A stretch of 64,000 nt of DNA, from contig JAUJPP010000005.1 of NCBI GenBank assembly GCA_030562195.1, positions 35,513,106 through 35,577,105 on the forward strand, in the 5' to 3' direction. Source of the DNA: Nipponacmea schrenckii. Taxonomy: Eukaryota > Mollusca > Gastropoda > Lottiidae. The position numbers and the translations under genes were made by a program. The notes beneath the pieces were generated by a model that did not search any database, had not been told where the DNA came from, and was given only the letters and a program-made list of their open reading frames with translations. Of the stretch, positions 35,375 through 45,477 are shown piece after piece. The stretch's first letter is position 1. Every line of letters starts with the position of its first letter.

Positions 35375-36291
35375 TGTTGCGCCCACTGGCTACTGTGGGT
35401 GAACTAAAGGGATTCGTTCCAGCCTAGCACTTTGATGAAAGGAATAAAAGACTATTGTAGACAAAAATATATTTATTGTAGTAAAAGCCAAAGATACAGT
35501 TAGTTATGAAGCTCCAACTCAGTCGAAGGCCCTATCAAGGTCAAAATAATATAATCCAGGTTACCAGCAAGCCCTAAATAATGTTGAAAATAATCAAGGA
35601 CAATACAATTAATTTTATGTACGTTTTAAGCTAAATCTAGGCTGAAATTATTAGGGACAAATGCGGGCTGGCTGATAATTCCCCTGATAGATTGCTCAGA
35701 TTGAGCGCTGCCCAGATTGAGCAGATACTTAACTAAGTGTAAGTGAGCCTGATGGTCTCACTTGGAGTCAAAACAATAACAAGAGGACACTCTGGTGAGT
35801 GCCTAATTAACAAATAAGTTATAAATAAATATGTAAAGTTTATCACTTAGTGATTAGCCAAATAAATTGCCTTAGTCCTAAAGTGCTCACTTCCAGCCAA
35901 GTGCTGAAATCGGGCACTGATGCTAAGATGGAGCATCAAAAATGACAATATGGAAAGTAGCCGAAACGGCCTGATAATTAATAAAAAATGGTCGGAAATG
36001 AACCTACCATATAGGAAACTTAACCAAGGGTATCAAATGCCCAAATGGAGTCAGGTCCTTCCTTGTAGGAATCAAAACAAGACTGAAAATAATTAAGTAT
36101 GGCAATTTGTGTGGCTTGTCCCTTTACAACAATTATAAAAGATCGGTTAAAAACAGTTGCAAAACCTCCAAATAAAAACACACGGAAATCCAAAGGAAAA
36201 TCCATTAACGTAGACTCGAAGCACTCGAAAGGGGACAAGTAAGTGCAATATAAAGATAACAATTATAAATCAGGAACAACGAATCACAACA
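35375..36291 (-). repeat. 3' LTR of the Ty3/gypsy element (917 bp)
   Basis: On - the LTR starts TGTTGTGATTCG at 36291 and ends GGGCGCAACA at 35375, giving TGTTG...CAACA inverted ends. It is placed right after the polypurine tract. No second copy exists in the window for confirmation. Confidence 0.75.
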
Positions 36292-36293
36292 TT

Positions 36294-36304
36294 GCCCCCC
36301 TCCC
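36294..36304 (-). other. polypurine tract
   Basis: GGGAGGGGGGC on -, three bases before the LTR start; this is the plus-strand primer site typical of LTR retroelements. Confidence 0.75.
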
Positions 36305-36405
36305 AAGTAGCATTCGTCTCGAATGCATAAGAAAACTAGCTAGTCAAAACATTTCCCACTCCACTAGTCACTTACCACAAATAACTATTTACATACATGT
36401 ACTAA

Positions 36406-36888
36406 TTAAAACTTGTTTAACTTCTGTAGGATGATGTGTTGAAGTCTGTCCATTTCAAAGTATTTTGCTTCCCTTAACAATTCCTCCAAGTGGGTGTATG
36501 ACGATGGCAGAATTCGGGTGACCGGTTCTTTTCCTTGATCTCGGAGATAGTCGAGAATTATATTAAAATGCTTCGGTGAGCGGTCTATGTAGTAGCTGGC
36601 GATTGTTGCTGGTCCTACTTTGTCGATTTGATAAGGCTTGATCTTCTCTGTTATGGTGATCAGTAAGTTCCCTTCCTCTTTTTGAATTGTTTCTTTGGTG
36701 GTTTCATATTTAACGCCACCAAAGTTAAAAATAATTCTTGTTAGCTGGGACCTGGCGAGTGAACATAGTTTAAGTTGTTTTCGGCAGGTTGGTGTGTATC
36801 TTGGTGGTGAGACAATAGGTGTGGACGTATATAACGGTTTATTTTTCTCTACCGATTCAGGTTGGTTTTTGTGTTGCTTGTTTGACAT
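36406..36888 (-). CDS. KCTD-like BTB/T1 domain ORF inside the retroelement
   Basis: 160 codons. After a ~45-residue basic, Pro/Thr-rich lead comes a complete T1-type BTB domain: IIFNFGGVKYETTKETI (residues ~51-67), YYIDRSPKHFNIILDYLRD (~98-116) and LLREAKYFEMDRLQHII (~137-153). These match the NVGG, IDRDPxxFxxILxYLR and EAxFYxIxxL signatures of KCTD proteins, which tetra/pentamerise and often recruit Cul3. The ORF is intact, lies between integrase and the 3' LTR, and overlaps the preceding linker ORF in another frame. It is either a separate 3' gene or the C-terminal part of Pol after frameshifts. I do not know a described Ty3 lineage with this domain. Confidence 0.85.
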   Translation of the reverse strand: MSNKQHKNQPESVEKNKPLYTSTPIVSPPRYTPTCRKQLKLCSLARSQLTRIIFNFGGVKYETTKETIQKEEGNLLITITEKIKPYQIDKVGPATIASYYIDRSPKHFNIILDYLRDQGKEPVTRILPSSYTHLEELLREAKYFEMDRLQHIILQKLNKF

Positions 36889-37285
36889 TTTCTGTTACAT
36901 TTTCTCTGTTCTTTTCTTGTGTTGCTTGTTTGACATTTTCTGTTACATTTTCTCTGTTCTTGTCTTGTGTTGCTCGTTTGACATTTTCGATTACATTTTT
37001 ATAGATTACTGGCCCTTCTGGAGAAGAGTCTGATGAAGAAGATGAGGAAGACGAAGAGGAGGATGTGGTTGAGGTGGAGAGATTTAGGTCGATTTCGATT
37101 GGTTCTTCTGTAGTAGGATTTGAATATTCTGGTATTCGGTAGGTTTCAATTTTCCTTTTAGTGGTCTTAACATTAACTTTCGGTGGCATGGCTGTACTTC
37201 TGGGGTTTGTTGGTTTTCTTAACAATGCGGTGATACTACTGTTGTTGTTTGTGTTTCCAGGTGTCACTTCCTTGGTTTTCACCAC
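36857..37285 (-). CDS. linker ORF between integrase and BTB
   Basis: 142 codons, low complexity. It begins KTKEVTPGNTNNN, which may continue the integrase C-terminus after a frameshift. Next come a TAMPPKVNVKTTKRK basic patch, an acidic NPTTEEPIEID, a run of eleven serines, and then three copies of a 16-residue repeat around ENVKQATQEKNRENVT. It overlaps the integrase ORF by 50 nt and the BTB ORF by 32 nt, each in a different frame. The repeats suggest a flexible spacer rather than an enzyme. Confidence 0.55.
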   Translation of the reverse strand: MVKTKEVTPGNTNNNSSITALLRKPTNPRSTAMPPKVNVKTTKRKIETYRIPEYSNPTTEEPIEIDLNLSTSTTSSSSSSSSSSSDSSPEGPVIYKNVIENVKRATQDKNRENVTENVKQATQEKNRENVTENVKQATQKPT

Positions 37286-38426
37286 AGGCGTTATGTTTTA
37301 TTTGGTAGATCACATCACTAAGTCTTTTATGTACTATATAAGGCCCGTCCCATGGACGTCTAAGTTTGGATCCCGGTCCCTTATGTTTTCTCTGGTAAAG
37401 CCACACTTTATCACCCGTTTTGTATATGTGATAGTTTGTGTTTTTGTCGTAGTCCCGTTTCATGTTTTCAGATGAAATTTTAATACGAGCCCTAGCAAAT
37501 TCGTGTATGTTATTGATGGCAGTTTGTAATGTGTGAAGATATTCATTTTGATTTTCTATTTTAGGTTCAACGTGGCCAAGGACAAGATCAACTGGTAAGA
37601 CAATTCTTCGGCCAAAAAGCATTTCCGCTGGAGAGACCCCAGTTGTTTCATGTTTGGAGGAGCGATAGGCTAACATAAGTAAGTCAATAAATTCATCCCA
37701 GTCCCGCTTATTTTCGGAAACGTAGGCGGAGAGCATGTTTTCAATGGTCTGATTTGCCCTTTCGACCATTCCATCAGATATTGGATGATATGGTGTGGTT
37801 CTGGTTTTGTCTATTCCCACAATACGACATACTTCCTTAAACACTTCTGACTCAAAGTTGCTACCTTGATCAGAATGGAGTTCCATTGGTACTCCATAAA
37901 TACTAATGACATGTTGGATAAAGGCTTGTGCTACTGTCGTGGCTTTCTGATCTGGCATTGGAACAGCAACGACCCATTTTGTGAAATAGTCAGCCGTCAC
38001 AAGAAGGTATGAATTTCCTTTCCTTGTGGTAGGTAATGGCCCTACAACGTCCACTGCCCATCTCTCCATAGGAGCGCCTACATTATAAGTCTGGAGTGGT
38101 CCCCTGGCTTGTTTATGTGGGTGTTTCCTAGAGTTACATTTAAGACATTTGTTACACCAATGTTTCACATCACTTGACATGTGATTCCAGTAAAATCGTT
38201 CCCTAAGTTTTGCGAGTGTATTCTTTTGTCCCAAGTGTCCCCCAGTAATGCTATCGTGTGACTGGTATAAAGCAATATCTTTGAGAGTGTGTGGGAGTAT
38301 TATTTGATAATTTGGAGGCTTTCCCTTGATAGGTGTCTCCCATTTGTGACAAAGGATTCCATTCATTAGTTCAAGTGATTCAAATCTAGCCCAATAAAAT
38401 TTAGTGATTTCATCCAAATGTGACAC
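37236..38426 (-). pseudogene. Ty3/gypsy integrase
   Basis: 396 codons, in the same frame as the upstream RT-RNase H and separated from it only by a TGA at 38442-38444. The HHCC zinc motif (HDSITGGHLGQ... WCNKCLKCN) is at residues ~54-97. The catalytic core has AVDVVGPLP (first Asp), LHSDQGSNF (second Asp) and GMVERANQTIENML (Glu), so the DD35E triad is complete. The GDKVWLYQ and WDGPYIVHKRLSDVIYQIKH SH3-like end is present; no chromodomain is seen. Confidence 0.93.
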
Positions 38427-38441
38427 TTCCTGCCAGATAGG

Positions 38442-39702
38442 TCATTTCCCAGCTTCAATCCACGATATCACATGTTTCAATGACTTATCATTTTGTTGGG
38501 ATTCTATAATGTTAATGTTTGGCAGCGATTGTGTATTTTCAGGTTTAGAAGTACTTTGAGTAGACGCTAGTTGGTCTGTTACTGCGCATAAGTCAAGGTT
38601 TTCTTTATTCAAAGGGTTTGAATTTGCATTTTCAATAATATCCACCTCAGAGTTTCTTTGTTCCGCCCTTCTACAGTATCTACAGGAGACATCGTGACAT
38701 GGTCTCCTAGATAAGCTATCGGCGTTGTTATGTTTGAGCCCTGGCCTGTGGACGATTTCAAATTGATAGGAGGCTATAAGTTCAAACCACCTAGCTAATT
38801 GACCTTCCGGGTTTTTGAAATTAATGAGCCAAGTCAGGGAACCATGGTCTGTCCTTACTTGAAAAGGTTGACCATAGAGGTAGTGATGGAAGTTTTTGAT
38901 GCCTGAGACTACTGCCAGCAGTTCTCTGCGAGTGACACAATATTTTCTCTCGGATTTACTAAAGCTTTTGCTGTAATAGCTTATTACTTTTTCTACCCCG
39001 CATTGAACCTGGGATAGAACACAACCCATGCCAATATTTGATGCGTCAGTATCAAGGATGAATTTGGCCCCGGGTACTGGTAGAGATAGGATTGGAGATG
39101 ACGTTAATGCTTTCTTTAGTATGTCAAATGCGACCTGGCAATCTTCTCCAAAACGAAATGTAGTATTTTTCTCAGTTAGTTTGTGTAAGGGTTTGGCTAT
39201 GTCTGAAAAATTTCTAACAAATTTTCTGTAATATGAACAGAGGCCCAAAAATTGTCTAATTTCTTTGACATTCTTAGGCACATGCCAACCAATTACTGCC
39301 TCTATTTTGCTAGGGTCAGGGGCAATACCCTCTTTACTAATGATATGACCAAGGAAACAAACTTCCTTTTTGAATAATTTGCATTTTTTGGGACTCATTT
39401 TGAGATTTGCATTTAACAATCTTTCGAAGACAAGTCTTAAATTTTGTATGTGTTCATCAAATGTTTTAGAGTATATTATGATATCATCTAGATAAACCAT
39501 GCATATTTTTAATGAGAGTCGTGTAAGAACTTTTTCCATAAGCCTTTCAATGGTTGCTGGGGCGTTACATAGTCCGAATGGCATGGTTACATATTGCCAC
39601 AACCCGCTGCCTGGAATTGAAAAGGCAGTCTTTGATCGATCCTCAGGTGCAGCCTTAACCTGCCAATAACCACTTTATTAAATCCACTTAGTAGAAGTAT
39701 TG
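38442..39702 (-). pseudogene. Ty3/gypsy RT (C-terminal part) and RNase H
   Basis: The frame reads from SGYWQVKAAPEDRSKTAFS (near 39680) through MPFGLCNAPATIERLM, the catalytic MVYLDDIIIYS, the KCKLFKKEVCFLGHIIS thumb region and the RNase H tether/domain (ILDTDASNIGMG, RRELLAVVSGIKNFHHYLYG, TDHGSLTWL, LKHNNADSLSRRP). It ends at an in-frame TGA before integrase. A frameshift near 39680 separates it from the N-terminal RT. Confidence 0.93.
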
Positions 39703-40885
39703 TGCACCTGACAGAGCGTCAAAATCTGTTCGGGGTAATGGGAAGCTACCTGGAATAGTGACAGAGTTCAATTTACGGTAGTCAATACAAAAACGAAGTT
39801 ACCCAGATTTTTTACGACATAAGACAACCGGTGAGCACCATGGAGATTCAGAGCGTTCAATAACACCCTTAACCTCCATATCTGCTATTTCCTGCTCAGC
39901 CTCGGCCATACGTGCAAGAGAAATACGCCTTGGAGCTTGTTTGATTGGCCTTGAACCATCGGTCCGAATCTTGTGTTCAATAAGATCGGTCAGTCCCAAA
40001 TCATTCGAGTGTTTGGAAAAAGCATTTTGAAAATCAATTAATACTTCTTTTAAGCTTTGCCTCTGCAACGGGTTAAGCCCTTGGCTCGAATCTTTGTAGA
40101 GTGTGTCGAGGTGCTCTGGAATTTCTTTGCTTTGTTCAGAAATTTTTGCGTGATTGATTTTGGCTGAAGGTAGAGGCTCTATTAATTTATCTACAGCACC
40201 TAAAGTGGCTATAATTGAGTTTTTGTGAATCTTGCAATCCAGGTCATTGCTATTTAGGAGTCTTAATGGTACGGTACCATACATAGGGTTGGAAATGGTT
40301 CTTGCCAATAAAACATCATGCTTTTGTACAAATTTGGCTACAGGTTCCACTATGACTGCATTATGGGGTGGAAAAGAATCCTTAATGATCCCTGACACTA
40401 TCATTTCGGTATTGGCAGGAATTACTATGTCTTCTGAGACAATGACCAGACTACAGATAAATTCCCTATCATCTTGGTACCTAAAGCAAGGAACGGTTTC
40501 TCCCCCCATGGTTACACGGTTATTTGAAAAAAGTACATTGACAGCATGCCGTGTCAAAAAGTATATCCCTAGGATCCCTTGCTGTACTATGTCTGCGATG
40601 AGAAATTCATGATTGACTGTTTTGGTGCCCAATTTTATCTCGACGGTGCACTTCCCGCGAAAAGGTTTTGTTTCCCCCTTGGCAGTAACCAGGTTATACG
40701 GTGCTGGCTCTAATTGTAAATTTAATGATGATTTTAATAATTGGTAGACATGGAGATTTACTATGCTAACGGACGCACCACAGTCAAGAAGCATTGGAAT
40801 ATGGTGTGTTTTAATTGACGAATTTACAAATAACCCCTTATTTTGATCATTAATACTCCTTATAATTATATCAGTTTTGGGTCGT
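39703..40885 (-). pseudogene. Ty3/gypsy protease and RT N-terminus
   Basis: The aspartic protease has LLDCGASVSIV (normally D-[ST]-GA; here Cys replaces Ser/Thr) and an ILGIYFL flap-side motif. The RT entry follows: HKIRTDGSRPIKQAPRRIS, IADMEVKGVIERSESPW, CSPVVLCRKKSG, then a TAA (39797-39799) where the family has a coding triplet, and the [12 protein letters not shown] motif beyond it. The frame starts upstream of the first Met, overlapping the gag end, as expected for gag-pol frameshifting. Confidence 0.88.
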
Positions 40886-40891
40886 TCAGGA

Positions 40892-41735
40892 TTATCTGCT
40901 GCACTCTGACCCTTGAGTACAGCAGAGTCTAGTTTCCCAATGGTTCTTGATCTCCAAAACTCTGGAGAGCACGAACATCTTGTTTAGCAGGTTCCCATTT
41001 TCCTGTCCCTTTTGCAAATGTGACCTATTACTATTGTCGTTCCTATGGTTATTCCTAGCTGAAGATTGATCATGGAATGCATTTTGTTGGCCATAGCCAT
41101 TACCATTAAAGTTAGGTGAGTTTCGGTAAGTATTTCTATTGTAATCATTTGGAGCATGTTGGAATCCCCCGTTTTGATTTTGAACACCATTCCAATACTT
41201 TCGTGGTTGTCCTCTTTGAGCATTTCCTAAACTATTTTGGTTATTATTCAATGTGTGGACTAACTGCTTTGTTGTCCTGTCTAAATTGTCAATAGAATTG
41301 TTCAGTGTGCTTATGTTAATTTCGTTTGGCTTGGTTTGAGCATGCTGAAAATTGTTAATGACTTTGTCTTCATCTATTATATGTACTGGTCGACCCCTTT
41401 GTTTATCTGCCAACCGATGGGCTTCTAACCTAAGCGCGTGTATTTCTGCTTCATTGATATTACATGGTTGCAACTCCCTAATACGAAGTCTCATTTCCGA
41501 ATCATTAATAGAATCAATGAAGTAATCCAAAGACAGAGTATTAGTTACAGATCTATCAGCAGTTGGATAAGCTTGTCGAGTAAGTTTTCTGATTGATTGA
41601 GCGAGCTCAGATATTGACTCCTTTTTGCCTCTGGTACGGGTTTGTAACCGTGCCGAAACATCTTGAATCATTAAACTATTAGTTAAATCTTTAAACGATG
41701 CCTCCTTATCTTGGTTAAATATCCGCTATTTAACC
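40892..41735 (-). pseudogene. Ty3/gypsy Gag, partial
   Basis: The capsid C-terminal half (SFKDLTNSLMIQDVSARLQT, RGKKESISELAQSIRKL, SLDYFIDSINDSEMRLRI) is followed by a long Asn/Gln-rich nucleocapsid-like tail. No intact CCHC zinc knuckle is visible. The reading continues a few codons before the first Met (41671) to an in-frame stop near 41735, beyond which homology is lost. Confidence 0.82.
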
Positions 41736-43101
41736 GAAGGTAAGAACATTTTAACAAATGGATATATAAAGACAAGTTGAAAAACACATTTGAGACCTAG
41801 TTATATTTAAACAAGTGGTATTATTGTCATACATTGTTGAAAATGAGAATCAAATGAGCATTGATACAACCAACTCAGCTCTTTGTGTATGTTGGAGAAT
41901 GTGATACAGCCGTTCAAAGTTGTCAAATATGTCAATTTCGAGATGCAGAATTCAAAATTTGCTAAAATGGGACAATCTGAGATGACGGCTCCTGCATGCG
42001 TTCCGGTTTGGGGTTTTCTCTAAGGGCAAACTTTTTATGCATTATAGTTATATAGAATTTTTGTCTACATTTCTATTTTACACCGGAAGTGTAGTCACCC
42101 GAACTTGAAGTGATTAAAAAAAAAGATGACGTAGTTTTATTTGTATACATTTGTTCTGTATAAAATTTAAACAAATTCTACAATATGGCCACTAAAAGAA
42201 TAATTTCTGAAAAAAATTATTTGACCGATTTGACAAAACTAATACAGCGTAAAATCTTCTGGGTGACGTAATCAGGGCTGTGGATCCTAAGCATATCCGT
42301 AAGTCGATGTTTTTTTTTCTTCAGAATTCACCTTCTGTTCCAAAACCAAGCACTGCTTTTGCAAGGAGAGAGGGGGTGGAATACTTTATTCAATGACATA
42401 CCATAAGACTGCAGTAAATCACGTTACATTGAATTTTTGTGTACAAACAAAGTATTGCCTAGGCTTTAATGTGGCATTTTGGAAAGTTTTCAACGAGATG
42501 TTTGAAAAAGGTTATAGAGAGATGGAAAATGAAATATCGGTCTAAGTCTAAATGGGTACTATTTTCTCTAGATTGATCTCCCTTTACTCGCTGTTTTTCT
42601 ATTATTTATTCAAACGGTCATATACCACTAAATCCATTTCCACCAACTGTGTGTGAGGGTTAATAAAACAGTTTTGGAGAATAGGGGAGGATATGGTAAT
42701 TTTTAAATGCACATCTATATTGACTTATGCTCGTTCCCTTCCCACTTTGCACATGGTATGCGATATCTAATAATATTAGGACCCAGTCCTGATTGATTTC
42801 ATACACGGTGCCGTGACAATTATATCATTCAAAGAAAATTGACCGCTTTATGAACCAATAGACAGACCTACATCGGTTACAGTTAGCAGCATTTTCCAAT
42901 CCCATTTCAACATTTATGTAAAAAAAAATCCGAACAACTATGACAATCCCATTAATCAAAATTTTGTAGTAGTGTCTCGATAAAACGAAGTATGGCCTGT
43001 TTTACTTTCGACGCCTGCTACTAAATACTGTCCTGTTTGGATGCCTAGACGCTTGTTCAAAGACAAAGCTTTGGTTTGAGATAAAAAAAAAAGAACACAC
43101 A
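41736..43101. other. intergenic, no gene recognised
   Basis: No LTR copy, ORF or splice-flanked coding block is visible. This is where a 5' LTR of the Ty3 element would be expected, and it is absent. Confidence 0.5.
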
Positions 43102-43105
43102 TTAA

Positions 43106-43552
43106 AGGGATAACAGCCGTTAGAAGAAACATAATTTTAATTTCACTCAAACTTGACAAATAACAATATATATCCATCAGTGGACTTACCTGGCGTCATC
43201 ACTATACATCAAAATCCCTCTATAATTCAAGAAATCCACAAAATCAAATAGTAAATAATAACACGCTTAATTCATCCATTAAGCGATTTTCAAATTGTAA
43301 TTTATAAAGGGAAGTAACTCTAACATATAGATTTTCCGCAAGGACGTTTTAGCGCTGATTTCCCAGACGCTTCTATTCCAAAAATAAATGGAATCGTCGC
43401 TTACTCACTTTTTTGAAAAAAATCCGAATATAGTTTTATTCTCGATTTTTGAAAATTCATCAATTGTGGGAAACATACTTATTTAACCTATAGTCAATAT
43501 TAAACACAAATATTAGACGTAGGCCGAGAGTATTCTAACGGCTATTATCCCT
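43106..43552. mobile_element. 447-bp MITE with TTAA target duplication
   Basis: It starts AGGGATAACAGCCGTTAGAA and ends TTCTAACGGCTATTATCCCT, flanked by TTAA (43102-43105 and 43553-43556). The terminal AGGGATAA matches the element at 6191, so both likely used the same piggyBac-type transposase. Confidence 0.85.
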
Positions 43553-44395
43553 TTAAAACTAAGACCACTGTTTATAAGACATTGAATGTATATAAGCTCG
43601 AGATACATTATGGTTGATTACGTTTCTTCTTTTATCTACATTGAAAGAAGAATGGACCCCTCAAAGATGTCTTTAATCAGAATTTCATGTAATCAAATTA
43701 TGATGGGTATATATTTGATTTGGATTCATGGCTTTGTATGCTATATCTTAGGATGTCCATATCAAAGAATTAAGCGTCGTAAGAAGTCTAATAAATTTAG
43801 TCGGTATTATCAAGACGTTTATTAAAAGACAAATAAACTGAGGCAATGGTGAAACAGCTTCTATTTGTTAGAATTATCTTATTTGAACAGTTAATATTTC
43901 AAAAGTCAGTAATCGCTGATTGTTAAAAGTGTAGACTTTATTTGAGTATTATCAAGAAGAGCTTAGATATCAGACAGTGGGAAGGTTATCACATTAATTG
44001 TTTTCTAATGGAATATTTGTCAATTTAAAAATAGTCACAGAAAGTAGATATAATCTTGTTTAAGATATTTCCCACGTGATATAATATTAAACAAGAAAAA
44101 CAATCGATTGCAATTCCATTAGAATATCTATAGATATACATCATTCTTATAACCGTTTGTTTCGTCAACTTTAAGAGCTTTTCCTTAATAATTTACAGTT
44201 GTTGTTTCTTGCAGCAATGTATTTGCTATAATGCACAATTTGTAAATGGAGTTGAAATATTCCCCAGAAGAATAAAAAACAATTCACTTTGTACTTCTAC
44301 CTTGACCACAATATAAGGGTACGGTGGCCCAAATACGACAAATTTGTTTTTTTGTAATTTTGAATTATAAACTTCTGTTTTTATTTTGAAACTTG

Positions 44396-45410
44396 AATTT
44401 CTATTTATTTCTATAATTTTCACCTAGGTGATAATTCAATGAATTTTTATTTAAAAACTTGATTTTTCACCTTGGTGGAAAATAATTTTCACCTAGGTGA
44501 TAATTCAATGAATTTTTATTTAAACACCTGATTTATCACCTTGGTGGAAAATAATATTCACCCGGGTGATAATTCAATGAATTTTTATTTAAAAACTTGA
44601 TTTTTCACCTTGGTGGAAAATAATTTTCACCTAGGTGATAATTCAATGAATTTTTATTTAAACACCTGATTTATCACCTTGGTGGAAAATAATATTCACC
44701 CGGGTGATAATTCAATGAATTTTTATTTAAAAACTTGATTTATCGCCTAGGTGGAAAATATTTTTCACCTAGGTGATAATTCAATGAATTTTTATTTAAA
44801 AACTTTATTTATCACCTTGATGGAAAATAATATTCACTCGGTGATAATTCAATGAATTCTTATTTAAAAACTTTATTTTGAAACTTGAATTTCTATTTAT
44901 TTCTATAATTCTTCACCTAGGTGATAATTCAATGAATTTTTATTTAAAAACTTGATTTTTCACCTTGGTGGAAAATAATTTTCACCTAGGTGATAATTCA
45001 ATGAATTTTTATTTAAAAACCTGATTTATCACCTTGGTGGAAAATAATATTCACCCGGGTGATAATTCAATGAATTTTTATTTAAAAACTTGATTTATCG
45101 CCTTGGTGGAAAATAATTTTCACCTAGGTGATAATTCAATGAATTTTTATTTAAAAACTTGATTTATCGCCTAGGTGGAAAATATTTTTCACCTAGGTGA
45201 TAATTCAATGAATTTTTATTTAAAAACTTTATTTATCACCTTGATGGAAAATAATATTCACTCGGGTGATAATTCAATGAATTCTTATTTAAAAACTTTA
45301 TTTTGAAACTTGAATTTCTATTTATTTCTATAATTTTCACCTAGGTGATAATTCAATGAATTCTTATTTAAAAACTTTATTTTTATTTAAAAACTTTATT
45401 TTTTTTTAAT
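44396..45410 (+). repeat. left TIR array, ~68-bp unit with TCACCTAGGTGA palindrome
   Basis: About 14 copies of TTTTCACCTAGGTGATAATTCAATGAATTTTTATTTAAAAACTTGATTTATCACCTTGGTGGAAAATAA-type units. Each has a perfect 12-bp palindrome and an imperfect CACCTTGGTG one. A higher-order duplication is visible: the header CTTGAATTTCTATTTATTTCTATAATT recurs at about 44393, 44887 and 45310. Confidence 0.92.
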
Positions 45411-45477
45411 AATTTTATTGAACTTTCGTTTGATATTCTTTTGATCTACCCCTGATTGAATCACGTGTTTCCAAAAA

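Larger units (their letters stand above)
35375..41735 (-). mobile_element. Ty3/gypsy LTR retrotransposon, 5'-truncated, with BTB ORF
   Basis: Order on -: partial gag, protease, RT, RNase H, integrase, a linker ORF, a KCTD-like BTB ORF, a polypurine tract and one LTR. PR-RT-RH-IN is the Ty3/gypsy order. The gag homology begins abruptly near 41735; no second LTR, primer-binding site or gag N-terminus is present, so the copy is 5'-truncated or recombined. At least two nonsense changes and one frameshift interrupt pol, so it is inactive but fairly young. Confidence 0.92.

Noticed and set aside
36695..37475. Plus-strand frames over the Ty3 element (FCYIFSVLFLCC repeats, 104-codon frame)
   Set aside because: Reverse-strand shadows of the linker ORF repeats and integrase.
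42956..43177. 73-codon frame with a signal-peptide-like start and a KR site
   Set aside because: It looked like a peptide precursor, but it crosses the boundary of the TTAA MITE at 43106, so its start is transposon sequence; no splice partner.
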